Below the pieces are notes generated by a model. The model saw only the letters and a list, made by a program, of their open reading frames with translations. It had not been told where the DNA came from and made no database searches. Positions 21,901-35,899 of a DNA stretch of 64,000 nt are shown piece by piece (within the stretch, counting starts at the first letter, position 1; every line of letters starts with the position of its first letter). Source of the stretch: Muricea muricata (taxonomy: Eukaryota; Cnidaria; Anthozoa; Malacalcyonacea; Plexauridae); assembly GCA_963855995.1 (NCBI GenBank), contig OY979717.1, positions 16,870,960 to 16,934,959 on the forward strand, in the 5' to 3' direction. The position numbers and the translations under genes were made by a program.

Positions 21901-22379
21901 TTATGCAGGACGTTAATAACAGCAGCCTATATATAGATGCATGTGCGCATGGCAATAGTGCCTACCTGGTCGTAATTCAACCACAATTAGTGCAACAGGA
22001 AAGCATGACGTACATATATAGAAATCGGTGGCACTATAGTATCACCGATTTGTATATATATACGTCATGCTTTGCTGTTGCAGTAATTGTAGTTGAATTA
22101 CGACCAGGTAGGCACTATTGCCATGCGTGATCATTTGCTTTTCTTGTTTTAAAATATCTGCCTGTACTTAGGGGAAACAGGCAGATCTCTGAAAACAAGA
22201 AAGGCTGAACACATCAGAAACGTTAAGGAACATAATAATGGTTCAAACATCGAAAAACATGCAACGCGAAAATCATTGACACACGGAATTTCCGTAGTCG
22301 CCTAACACTAGAAGTCCAGAATCATGGCATACAGCTGGCAAAGACAGGAATGCTGATAACAACTCAAAACCGCTTCCTC
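18998..22379. repeat. Macrosatellite unit 5, 3382 bp
   Basis: AT tract 21721-21746 (26 nt); palindrome 21946-22127; PLE tail 22153-22411. The first half has its own variants (for example CCTACATTTCG at 20361-20371, shared with unit 2). From about 20.4-20.7 kb onward it matches type B of the higher-order dimer. Confidence 0.96.
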
Positions 22380-25300
22380 GACAATGTACAATCTTAATAA
22401 AGAAAACATAGTATCACCTTATCGTATTTCACAGTGCACATGTATACACGTCATATCTAGCTTCATTTCACACTTTCACAGTTTATAAATCATTATAAAT
22501 ATACCCGTTGAAGGCTACAGACTGGTGGCCGAAAGCTCGTAAACAAATAAATATATTTTAGTCAGAGAACGTCTCACCCTTTTCATTTATGTCTAATCCT
22601 GGATACACATCTACGATTTTTAGTGGTTTATATTGTTCAACTATTTTTTAAAGATCATTTAGTTGAAAACGGGTAAATAATTTAAACCACATAGGGCGAG
22701 TGTAATAGCCAACGCGGTCTGGTGATCAAGCAAAGTGGTGCAGTAAATAAACAACGCAGCTGAACGATAATTCCCTTGCTCGGAATTATTTTTATGTTTT
22801 AGAACAATTATAGGCTAGAGTAAACCCCGCTTAAACAATTTAAGTGGCAAGGGCGTGATAGCATTCGTGTAGTCTAGTGGCCAATGAAAAATGTCTCAAG
22901 TCAACGAGTTCTTGGTCAAATCTTGCCCTTGTCACAAACCCCATAGGCTTTTGTCTGGGGTAAGAACTATTATAAATATACACGCTAGATTAATTCAAAG
23001 TTATTTGAACCCATTCGCGAGCTTTTGTTCGCATTTCATCGAATAATATTTAATCATACTCTGTCGAGGAAGATCTTGAAGTTGCTTTGAGTGTAATTAC
23101 ATTTTTAAATGTATGTACAAATTTATTCCTAAATAAATCCAATTGAGTCTTTTGCAATATCACAAATAATAAAAATCGATAAGATCACAACTTGAGCATA
23201 CAGTAGGTTTCTGGTGCTACGAATTTTAAAAGCCCATATGTTTGTAAGTAGAACATGTGAAAAATAAATGTGTGTTGAAATCAGCCTTCCCTTATACTCG
23301 GAGAAGACCTTGAAATTCTGATCAAACATACATTTCCAAATTTAATGACCCAGCTTTAGGCGTTCAATATATATCATTGAACTAAACAGATCACTATTTA
23401 AATCTAATGTCGAAGAACAACATTATTGCTGACTCTGAGGCACTACAGAGACGATAAGTATTTAATAAATGGAAATGTTGTTCGCTGATTCCTTAAATGA
23501 TCACGCAAATTATATTTTGATGTTTATGACACAACTTATATACAGCACGTTAATAACCGCATCCTATACATGGACGCATGTGCGCATGGCAATAGTGTCT
23601 ACCCGGTCGTAATTCAACCACAATCACTGCAACAGCAGAGCATGAGGTATATATATACAAATCGGTGTTACTATATCTTGATGGTCTGATTCGAAGATAC
23701 AGGGTTTTAGCACTTACGGTCTGGGGGCCGCTTCTACCCTCCCCTATATTTCGAACCAGAGGTGGTGGAGTTATGACACAGACGGTTGAGGCAGTCAATT
23801 CGATGTCGTTGTCGAAAGGCAACCGCATTTGGTGGGTTGTCGAGGCCAACTGTGCGAAGCCATCCTAGTGCCATCCGTGTGCAAACTTTTATTACAATAC
23901 CCCGGTCCTTTTCACTATCGTCATGCTGTCTTTTATACCGCCATCCCTAGACTAATCCTCCGAAGGTAGCAGAATTTCTCAGCTGACACCTATTGGAACT
24001 TTCTAATTTAAATTGGTTACGCTAGTGTGCAATCTCTTATGATGCTTTTCAATAGCCCCTAATGTAAGGGGTATAGCATAATTCTTTTCAATTATTTATT
24101 TGGGGTTTTTTTGCAAGAAAAAAAGATGGTTCCCACCGTTATGAAAAACTATAGCATTTTGAGCACGGTGTTTTGTCCAATTTTTTTCGATGATTTTTTA
24201 AAACTGTTATTTTCTCCATTTACCAGAAATTTTGTCAGTGCGGTTAAGAACGAAATAAAAATTTTCATTTATCAGACTGTATGATACAAAGAAGTTGTGA
24301 AATTTTGACGACTTCTTTTCTAAAAAAAATTTTAAAATAGACCAAAAGATACTTTGGAAAGGGTCATAATTCTTCCACTTGACGAAAACTATTTAATGCA
24401 TGGGCAGGAATTGATCCTAGCCACTTTTGTTGAGTCATTTTTACTTGACCACTGGATTACGTTGGTTATGAGGCTCCGGCAGGTGGGTTTAAGTTGTCTA
24501 CACGTTTTAGCCTATGCTTAATTCTTAAAACTGACCAAAGCCAGAACGATTTTTGGCAAAGCTAGGCAGGCATTGTTCCCGGACTCAGTGATTGATTTTG
24601 ATGGATACATATTGCCGGTCTTTACGGCACTAGACTATGTTAGTTACCACTTTCCATGTTAGTTACCACTTTCAAAGGGTGAAGAATTATCATAAATATA
24701 AACGCTAGATTAAATCGAAGTTATTCGAGCCCATTCGCGAGCTTTTGTTCGCATTTCATCAAATAATATTTAATCATACTCTGTCGAGGAAGACCCTGAA
24801 GTTGCTTTTGAGTGTAATTACATTTTTAAATTATGTAAAAATTTATTTCTAAATAAATCCAATTGAGTCTTTTGCAATATAACAAGTAACAAAAATGGGT
24901 AAGATCACAACTTGAGCATACAGTAGGTTTCTGGTTCTACGGATTTTAAAAGCCTATACTTTTGTGAGTATATACGTAATAAAACATTTGAAAAATAAAT
25001 GTGTGTTGAAATCAGCCTTCTCTTATACTCGGAGAAGATCTTGTAAATTCTGATCAAACATACCGGCTTTTCGAAACATAATGACCTAGCTATAGGTGTC
25101 CAATATATATATATATATATATATATCATTGAACAAAGAAGATCACTATTTAAATCTAATTTCGAAGGCAACATTATTGCTGGGGCAATCCAGAGACGAT
25201 AAGTACTAAATAAATGGAAATGTGTTTCGCTGATTGCATAAATGACCACGCAAATTATATTTTGATGTTTATGATAAAACTTATGCAGGACGTTAATAAC

Positions 25301-25759
25301 AGCAGCCTATATATAGATGCATGTGCGCATGGCAATAGTGCCTACCTGGTCGTAATTCAACCACAATTAGTGCAACAGGAAAGCATGACGTACATATATA
25401 GAAATCGGTGGCACTATAGTATCACCGATTTGTATATATATACGTCATGCTTTGCTGTTGCAGTAATTGTGGTTGAATTACGACCAGGTAGGCACTATTG
25501 CCATGCGTGATCATTTGCTTTTCTTGTTTTAAAATATCTGCCTGTACTTAGGGGAAACAGGCAGATCTCTGAAAACAAGAAAGGCTGAACACATCAGAAA
25601 CGTTAAGGAGCATAATAATGGTTCAAACATCGAAAAACATGCAACGTGAAAATCATTGACACACGGAATTTCCGTAGTCGCCTAACACTAGAAGTCCAGA
25701 ATCATGGCATACAGCTGGCAAAGACAGGAATGCTGATAACAACTCAAAACCGCTTCCTC
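22380..25759. repeat. Macrosatellite unit 6, 3380 bp, type A of the dimer
   Basis: Type A markers are GGATACACAT near 22610, ATCATTTAGTTG, and CATCCTAGTG near 23865, which puts a stop in a 96-codon frame. AT tract 25103-25126; palindrome 25326-25507; PLE tail 25533-25791, with ACGTGAAAATC where other units have ACGCGAAAATC. Confidence 0.96.
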
Positions 25760-28700
25760 GACAATGTACAATCTTAATAAAGAAAACATAGTATCACCTT
25801 ATCGTATTTCACAGTGCACATGTATACACGTCATATCTAGCTTCATTTCACACTTTCACAGTTTATAAATCATTATAAATATACCCGTTGAAGGCTACAG
25901 ACTGGTGGCCGAAAGCTCGTAAACAAATAAATATATTTTAGTCAGAGAATGTCTCACCCTTTTCATTTATGTCTAATCCTGGCTACACATCTACGATTTT
26001 TAGTGGTTTATATTGTTCAACTATTTTTTAAAGATCATTCAGTTGAAAACGGGTAAATAATTTAAACCACATAGGGCGAGTGTAATAGCCAACGCGGTCT
26101 GGTGATCAAGCAAAGTGGTGCAGTAAATAAACAACGCAGCTGAACGATAATTCCCTTGCTCGGAATTATTTTTATGTTTTAGAACAATTATAGGCTAGAG
26201 TAAACCCCGCTTAAACAATTTAAGTGGCAAGGGCGTGATAGCATTTGTGTAGTCTAGTGGCAAATGAAAAATGTCTCAAGTCAACGAGTTCTTGGTCAAA
26301 TCTTGCCCTTGTCACAAACCCCATAGGCTTTTGTCTGGGGTAAGAACTATTATAAATATACACGCTAGATTAATTCAAAGTTATTTGAACCCATTCGCGA
26401 GCTTTTGTTCGCATTTCATCGAATAATATTTAATCATACTCTGTCGAGGAAGATCTTGAAGTTGCTTTGAGTGTAATTACATTTTTAAATGTATGTACAA
26501 ATTTATTCCTAAATAAATCCAATTGAGTCTTTTGCAATATCACAAATAATAAAAATCGATAAGATCACAACTTGAGCATACAGTAGGTTTCTGGTGCTAC
26601 GAATTTTAAAAGCCCATATGTTTGTAAGTAGAACATGTGAAAAATAAATGTGTGTTGAAATCAGCCTTCCCTTATACTCGGAGAAGACCTTGAAATTCTG
26701 ATCAAACATACATTTCCAAATTTAATGACCCAGCTTTAGGCGTTCAATATATATCATTGAACTAAACAGATCACTATTTAAATCTAATGTCGAAGAACAA
26801 CATTATTGCTGACTCTGAGGCACTACAGAGACGATAAGTATTTAATAAATGGAAATGAAGTTCGCTGATTCCTTAAATGATCACGCAAATTATATTTTGA
26901 TGTTTATGACACAACTTATATACAGCACGTTAATAACCGCATCCTATACATGGACGCATGTGCGCATGGCAATAGTGTCTACCCGGTCGTAATTCAACCA
27001 CAATCACTGCAACAGCAGAGCATGAGGTATATATATACAAATCGGTGTTACTATATCTTGATGGTCTGATTCGAAGATACAGGGTTTTAGCACTTACGGT
27101 CTGGGGGCCGCTTCTACCCTCCCCTATATTTCGAACCAGAGGTGGTGGAGTTATGACACAGACGGTTGAGGCAGTCAATTCGATGTCGTTGTCGAAAGGC
27201 AACCGCATTTGGTGGGTTGTCGAGGCCAACTGTGCGAAGCCATCCGAGTGCCATCCGTGTGCAAACTTTTATTACAATACCCCGGTCCTTTTCACTATCG
27301 TCATGCTGTCTTTTATACCGCCATCCCTAGACTAATCCTCCGAAGGTAGCAGAATTTCTCAGCTGACACCTATTGGAACTTTCTAATTTAAATTGGTTAC
27401 GCTAGTGTGCAATCTCTTATGATGCTTTTCAATAGCCCTTAATGTAAGGGGTATAGCATAATTCTTTTCAATTATTTATTTGGGGTTTTTTTGCAAAAAA
27501 AAAAGATGGTTCCCACCGTTATGAAAAACTATAGCATTTTGAGCACGGTGTTTTGTCGAATTTTTTTCGATGATTTTTTAAAACTGTTATTTTCTCCATT
27601 TACCAGAAATTTTGTCAGTGCGGTTAAGAACGAAATAAAAATTTTCATTTATCAGACTGTATGATACAAAGAAGTTGTGAAATTTTGACGACTTCTTTTC
27701 TAAAAAAAATTTTAAAATAGACCAAAAGATACTTTGGAAAGGGTCATAATTCTTCCACTTGACGAAAACTATTTAATGCATGGGCAGGAATTGATCCTAG
27801 CCACTTTTGTTGAGTCATTTTTACTTGACCACTGGATTACGTTGGTTATGAGGCTCCGGCAGGTGGGTTTAAGTTGTCTACACGTTTTAGCCTATGCTTA
27901 ATTCTTAAAACTGACCAAAGCCAGAACGATTTTTGGCAAAGCTAGGCAGGCATTGTTCCCGGACTCAGTGATTGATTTTGATGGATACATATTGCCGGTC
28001 TTTACGGCACTAGACTATGTTAGTTACCACTTTCCATGTTAGTTACCACTTTCAAAGGGTGAAGAATTATCATAAATATAAACGCTAGATTAAATCGAAG
28101 TTATTCGAGCCCATTCGCGAGCTTTTGTTCGCATTTCATCAAATAATATTTAATCATACTCTGTCGAGGAAGACCCTGAAGTTGCTTTTGAGTGTAATTA
28201 CATTTTTAAATTATGTAAAAATTTATTTCTAAATAAATCCAATTGAGTCTTTTGCAATATAACAAGTAACAAAAATGGGTAAGATCACAACTTGAGCATA
28301 CAGTAGGTTTCTGGTTCTACGGATTTTAAAAGCCTATACTTTTGTGAGTATATACGTAATAAAACATTTGAAAAATAAATGTGTGTTGAAATCAGCCTTC
28401 TCTTATACTCGGAGAAGATCTTGTAAATTCTGATCAAACATACCGGCTTTTCGAAACATAATGACCTAGCTATAGGTGTCCAATATATATATATATATAT
28501 ATATATCATTGAACAAAGAAGATCACTATTTAAATCTAATTTCGAAGGCAACATTATTGCTGGGGCAATCCAGAGACGATAAGTACTAAATAAATGGAAA
28601 TGTGTTTCGCTGATTGCATAAATGACCACGCAAATTATATTTTGATGTTTATGATAAAACTTATGCAGGACGTTAATAACAGCAGCCTATATATAGATGC

Positions 28701-29139
28701 ATGTGCGCATGGCAATAGTGCCTACCTGGTCGTAATTCAACCACAATTAGTGCAACAGGAAAGCATGACGTACATATATAGAAATCGGTGGCACTATAGT
28801 ATCACCGATTTGTATATATATACGTCATGCTTTGCTGTTGCAGTAATTGTAGTTGAATTACGACCAGGTAGGCACTATTGCCATGCGTGATCATTTGCTT
28901 TTCTTGTTTTAAAATATCTGCCTGTACTTAGGGGAAACAGGCAGATCTCTGAAAACAAGAAAGGCTGAACACATCAGAAACGTTAAGGAACATAATAATG
29001 GTTCAAACATCGAAAAACATGCAACGCGAAAATCATTGACACACGGAATTTCCGTAGTCGCCTAACACTAGAAGTCCAGAATCATGGCATACAGCTGGCA
29101 AAGACAGGAATGCTGATAACAACTCAAAACCGCTTCCTC
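25760..29139. repeat. Macrosatellite unit 7, 3380 bp, type B of the dimer
   Basis: Type B markers are GAGAATGTCTC, CATTTGTGTAG, GGAAATGAAGTTC near 26853 and GCCCTTAATG in the spacer. AT tract 28483-28506; palindrome 28706-28887 with GTAGTTGAATTA in its right arm; PLE tail 28913-29171. Confidence 0.96.
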
Positions 29140-32100
29140 GACAATGTACAATCTTAATAAAGAAAACATAGTATCACCTTATCGTATTTCACAGTGCACA
29201 TGTATACACGTCATATCTAGCTTCATTTCACACTTTCACAGTTTATAAATCATTATAAATATACCCGTTGAAGGCTACAGACTGGTGGCCGAAAGCTCGT
29301 AAACAAATAAATATATTTTAGTCAGAGAACGTCTCACCCTTTTCATTTATGTCTAATCCTGGATACACATCTACGATTTTTAGTGGTTTATATTGTTCAA
29401 CTATTTTTTAAAGATCATTTAGTTGAAAACGGGTAAATAATTTAAACCACATAGGGCGAGTGTAATAGCCAACGCGGTCTGGTGATCAAGCAAAGTGGTG
29501 CAGTAAATAAACAACGCAGCTGAACGATAATTCCCTTGCTCGGAATTATTTTTATGTTTTAGAACAATTATAGGCTAGAGTAAACCCCGCTTAAACAATT
29601 TAAGTGGCAAGGGCGTGATAGCATTCGTGTAGTCTAGTGGCCAATGAAAAATGTCTCAAGTCAACGAGTTCTTGGTCAAATCTTGCCCTTGTCACAAACC
29701 CCATAGGCTTTTGTCTGGGGTAAGAACTATTATAAATATACACGCTAGATTAATTCAAAGTTATTTGAACCCATTCGCGAGCTTTTGTTCGCATTTCATC
29801 GAATAATATTTAATCATACTCTGTCGAGGAAGATCTTGAAGTTGCTTTGAGTGTAATTACATTTTTAAATGTATGTACAAATTTATTCCTAAATAAATCC
29901 AATTGAGTCTTTTGCAATATCACAAATAATAAAAATCGATAAGATCACAACTTGAGCATACAGTAGGTTTCTGGTGCTACGAATTTTAAAAGCCCATATG
30001 TTTGTAAGTAGAACATGTGAAAAATAAATGTGTGTTGAAATCAGCCTTCCCTTATACTCGGAGAAGACCTTGAAATTCTGATCAAACATACATTTCCAAA
30101 TTTAATGACCCAGCTTTAGGCGTTCAATATATATCATTGAACTAAACAGATCACTATTTAAATCTAATGTCGAAGAACAACATTATTGCTGACTCTGAGG
30201 CACTACAGAGACGATAAGTATTTAATAAATGGAAATGTTGTTCGCTGATTCCTTAAATGATCACGCAAATTATATTTTGATGTTTATGACACAACTTATA
30301 TACAGCACGTTAATAACCGCATCCTATACATGGACGCATGTGCGCATGGCAATAGTGTCTACCCGGTCGTAATTCAACCACAATCACTGCAACAGCAGAG
30401 CATGAGGTATATATATACAAATCGGTGTTACTATATCTTGATGGTCTGATTCGAAGATACAGGGTTTTAGCACTTACGGTCTGGGGGCCGCTTCTACCCT
30501 CCCCTATATTTCGAACCAGAGGTGGTGGAGTTATGACACAGACGGTTGAGGCAGTCAATTCGATGTCGTTGTCGAAAGGCAACCGCATTTGGTGGGTTGT
30601 CGAGGCCAACTGTGCGAAGCCATCCTAGTGCCATCCGTGTGCAAACTTTTATTACAATACCCCGGTCCTTTTCACTATCGTCATGCTGTCTTTTATACCG
30701 CCATCCCTAGACTAATCCTCCGAAGGTAGCAGAATTTCTCAGCTGACACCTATTGGAACTTTCTAATTTAAATTGGTTACGCTAGTGTGCAATCTCTTAT
30801 GATGCTTTTCAATAGCCCCTAATGTAAGGGGTATAGCATAATTCTTTTCAATTATTTATTTGGGGTTTTTTTGCAAGAAAAAAAGATGGTTCCCACCGTT
30901 ATGAAAAACTATAGCATTTTGAGCACGGTGTTTTGTCCAATTTTTTTCGATGATTTTTTAAAACTGTTATTTTCTCCATTTACCAGAAATTTTGTCAGTG
31001 CGGTTAAGAACGAAATAAAAATTTTCATTTATCAGACTGTATGATACAAAGAAGTTGTGAAATTTTGACGACTTCTTTTCTAAAAAAAATTTTAAAATAG
31101 ACCAAAAGATACTTTGGAAAGGGTCATAATTCTTCCACTTGACGAAAACTATTTAATGCATGGGCAGGAATTGATCCTAGCCACTTTTGTTGAGTCATTT
31201 TTACTTGACCACTGGATTACGTTGGTTATGAGGCTCCGGCAGGTGGGTTTAAGTTGTCTACACGTTTTAGCCTATGCTTAATTCTTAAAACTGACCAAAG
31301 CCAGAACGATTTTTGGCAAAGCTAGGCAGGCATTGTTCCCGGACTCAGTGATTGATTTTGATGGATACATATTGCCGGTCTTTACGGCACTAGACTATGT
31401 TAGTTACCACTTTCCATGTTAGTTACCACTTTCAAAGGGTGAAGAATTATCATAAATATAAACGCTAGATTAAATCGAAGTTATTCGAGCCCATTCGCGA
31501 GCTTTTGTTCGCATTTCATCAAATAATATTTAATCATACTCTGTCGAGGAAGACCCTGAAGTTGCTTTTGAGTGTAATTACATTTTTAAATTATGTAAAA
31601 ATTTATTTCTAAATAAATCCAATTGAGTCTTTTGCAATATAACAAGTAACAAAAATGGGTAAGATCACAACTTGAGCATACAGTAGGTTTCTGGTTCTAC
31701 GGATTTTAAAAGCCTATACTTTTGTGAGTATATACGTAATAAAACATTTGAAAAATAAATGTGTGTTGAAATCAGCCTTCTCTTATACTCGGAGAAGATC
31801 TTGTAAATTCTGATCAAACATACCGGCTTTTCGAAACATAATGACCTAGCTATAGGTGTCCAATATATATATATATATATATATATCATTGAACAAAGAA
31901 GATCACTATTTAAATCTAATTTCGAAGGCAACATTATTGCTGGGGCAATCCAGAGACGATAAGTACTAAATAAATGGAAATGTGTTTCGCTGATTGCATA
32001 AATGACCACGCAAATTATATTTTGATGTTTATGATAAAACTTATGCAGGACGTTAATAACAGCAGCCTATATATAGATGCATGTGCGCATGGCAATAGTG

Positions 32101-32519
32101 CCTACCTGGTCGTAATTCAACCACAATTAGTGCAACAGGAAAGCATGACGTACATATATAGAAATCGGTGGCACTATAGTATCACCGATTTGTATATATA
32201 TACGTCATGCTTTGCTGTTGCAGTAATTGTGGTTGAATTACGACCAGGTAGGCACTATTGCCATGCGTGATCATTTGCTTTTCTTGTTTTAAAATATCTG
32301 CCTGTACTTAGGGGAAACAGGCAGATCTCTGAAAACAAGAAAGGCTGAACACATCAGAAACGTTAAGGAGCATAATAATGGTTCAAACATCGAAAAACAT
32401 GCAACGTGAAAATCATTGACACACGGAATTTCCGTAGTCGCCTAACACTAGAAGTCCAGAATCATGGCATACAGCTGGCAAAGACAGGAATGCTGATAAC
32501 AACTCAAAACCGCTTCCTC
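29140..32519. repeat. Macrosatellite unit 8, 3380 bp, type A of the dimer
   Basis: It carries all the type A markers of unit 6 at a 6760-bp offset. I saw no difference from unit 6 at the positions I compared. AT tract 31863-31886; palindrome 32086-32267; PLE tail 32293-32551. Confidence 0.96.
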
Positions 32520-35500
32520 GACAATGTACAATCTTAATAAAGAAAACATAGTATCACCTTATCGTATTTCACAGTGCACATGTATACACGTCATATCTAG
32601 CTTCATTTCACACTTTCACAGTTTATAAATCATTATAAATATACCCGTTGAAGGCTACAGACTGGTGGCCGAAAGCTCGTAAACAAATAAATATATTTTA
32701 GTCAGAGAATGTCTCACCCTTTTCATTTATGTCTAATCCTGGCTACACATCTACGATTTTTAGTGGTTTATATTGTTCAACTATTTTTTAAAGATCATTC
32801 AGTTGAAAACGGGTAAATAATTTAAACCACATAGGGCGAGTGTAATAGCCAACGCGGTCTGGTGATCAAGCAAAGTGGTGCAGTAAATAAACAACGCAGC
32901 TGAACGATAATTCCCTTGCTCGGAATTATTTTTATGTTTTAGAACAATTATAGGCTAGAGTAAACCCCGCTTAAACAATTTAAGTGGCAAGGGCGTGATA
33001 GCATTTGTGTAGTCTAGTGGCAAATGAAAAATGTCTCAAGTCAACGAGTTCTTGGTCAAATCTTGCCCTTGTCACAAACCCCATAGGCTTTTGTCTGGGG
33101 TAAGAACTATTATAAATATACACGCTAGATTAATTCAAAGTTATTTGAACCCATTCGCGAGCTTTTGTTCGCATTTCATCGAATAATATTTAATCATACT
33201 CTGTCGAGGAAGATCTTGAAGTTGCTTTGAGTGTAATTACATTTTTAAATGTATGTACAAATTTATTCCTAAATAAATCCAATTGAGTCTTTTGCAATAT
33301 CACAAATAATAAAAATCGATAAGATCACAACTTGAGCATACAGTAGGTTTCTGGTGCTACGAATTTTAAAAGCCCATATGTTTGTAAGTAGAACATGTGA
33401 AAAATAAATGTGTGTTGAAATCAGCCTTCCCTTATACTCGGAGAAGACCTTGAAATTCTGATCAAACATACATTTCCAAATTTAATGACCCAGCTTTAGG
33501 CGTTCAATATATATCATTGAACTAAACAGATCACTATTTAAATCTAATGTCGAAGAACAACATTATTGCTGACTCTGAGGCACTACAGAGACGATAAGTA
33601 TTTAATAAATGGAAATGAAGTTCGCTGATTCCTTAAATGATCACGCAAATTATATTTTGATGTTTATGACACAACTTATATACAGCACGTTAATAACCGC
33701 ATCCTATACATGGACGCATGTGCGCATGGCAATAGTGTCTACCCGGTCGTAATTCAACCACAATCACTGCAACAGCAGAGCATGAGGTATATATATACAA
33801 ATCGGTGTTACTATATCTTGATGGTCTGATTCGAAGATACAGGGTTTTAGCACTTACGGTCTGGGGGCCGCTTCTACCCTCCCCTATATTTCGAACCAGA
33901 GGTGGTGGAGTTATGACACAGACGGTTGAGGCAGTCAATTCGATGTCGTTGTCGAAAGGCAACCGCATTTGGTGGGTTGTCGAGGCCAACTGTGCGAAGC
34001 CATCCGAGTGCCATCCGTGTGCAAACTTTTATTACAATACCCCGGTCCTTTTCACTATCGTCATGCTGTCTTTTATACCGCCATCCCTAGACTAATCCTC
34101 CGAAGGTAGCAGAATTTCTCAGCTGACACCTATTGGAACTTTCTAATTTAAATTGGTTACGCTAGTGTGCAATCTCTTATGATGCTTTTCAATAGCCCTT
34201 AATGTAAGGGGTATAGCATAATTCTTTTCAATTATTTATTTGGGGTTTTTTTGCAAAAAAAAAAGATGGTTCCCACCGTTATGAAAAACTATAGCATTTT
34301 GAGCACGGTGTTTTGTCGAATTTTTTTCGATGATTTTTTAAAACTGTTATTTTCTCCATTTACCAGAAATTTTGTCAGTGCGGTTAAGAACGAAATAAAA
34401 ATTTTCATTTATCAGACTGTATGATACAAAGAAGTTGTGAAATTTTGACGACTTCTTTTCTAAAAAAAATTTTAAAATAGACCAAAAGATACTTTGGAAA
34501 GGGTCATAATTCTTCCACTTGACGAAAACTATTTAATGCATGGGCAGGAATTGATCCTAGCCACTTTTGTTGAGTCATTTTTACTTGACCACTGGATTAC
34601 GTTGGTTATGAGGCTCCGGCAGGTGGGTTTAAGTTGTCTACACGTTTTAGCCTATGCTTAATTCTTAAAACTGACCAAAGCCAGAACGATTTTTGGCAAA
34701 GCTAGGCAGGCATTGTTCCCGGACTCAGTGATTGATTTTGATGGATACATATTGCCGGTCTTTACGGCACTAGACTATGTTAGTTACCACTTTCCATGTT
34801 AGTTACCACTTTCAAAGGGTGAAGAATTATCATAAATATAAACGCTAGATTAAATCGAAGTTATTCGAGCCCATTCGCGAGCTTTTGTTCGCATTTCATC
34901 AAATAATATTTAATCATACTCTGTCGAGGAAGACCCTGAAGTTGCTTTTGAGTGTAATTACATTTTTAAATTATGTAAAAATTTATTTCTAAATAAATCC
35001 AATTGAGTCTTTTGCAATATAACAAGTAACAAAAATGGGTAAGATCACAACTTGAGCATACAGTAGGTTTCTGGTTCTACGGATTTTAAAAGCCTATACT
35101 TTTGTGAGTATATACGTAATAAAACATTTGAAAAATAAATGTGTGTTGAAATCAGCCTTCTCTTATACTCGGAGAAGATCTTGTAAATTCTGATCAAACA
35201 TACCGGCTTTTCGAAACATAATGACCTAGCTATAGGTGTCCAATATATATATATATATATATATATCATTGAACAAAGAAGATCACTATTTAAATCTAAT
35301 TTCGAAGGCAACATTATTGCTGGGGCAATCCAGAGACGATAAGTACTAAATAAATGGAAATGTGTTTCGCTGATTGCATAAATGACCACGCAAATTATAT
35401 TTTGATGTTTATGATAAAACTTATGCAGGACGTTAATAACAGCAGCCTATATATAGATGCATGTGCGCATGGCAATAGTGCCTACCTGGTCGTAATTCAA

Positions 35501-35899
35501 CCACAATTAGTGCAACAGGAAAGCATGACGTACATATATAGAAATCGGTGGCACTATAGTATCACCGATTTGTATATATATACGTCATGCTTTGCTGTTG
35601 CAGTAATTGTAGTTGAATTACGACCAGGTAGGCACTATTGCCATGCGTGATCATTTGCTTTTCTTGTTTTAAAATATCTGCCTGTACTTAGGGGAAACAG
35701 GCAGATCTCTGAAAACAAGAAAGGCTGAACACATCAGAAACGTTAAGGAACATAATAATGGTTCAAACATCGAAAAACATGCAACGCGAAAATCATTGAC
35801 ACACGGAATTTCCGTAGTCGCCTAACACTAGAAGTCCAGAATCATGGCATACAGCTGGCAAAGACAGGAATGCTGATAACAACTCAAAACCGCTTCCTC
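32520..35899. repeat. Macrosatellite unit 9, 3380 bp, type B of the dimer
   Basis: It carries all the type B markers of unit 7 at a 6760-bp offset. AT tract 35243-35266; palindrome 35466-35647; PLE tail 35673-35931. Confidence 0.96.
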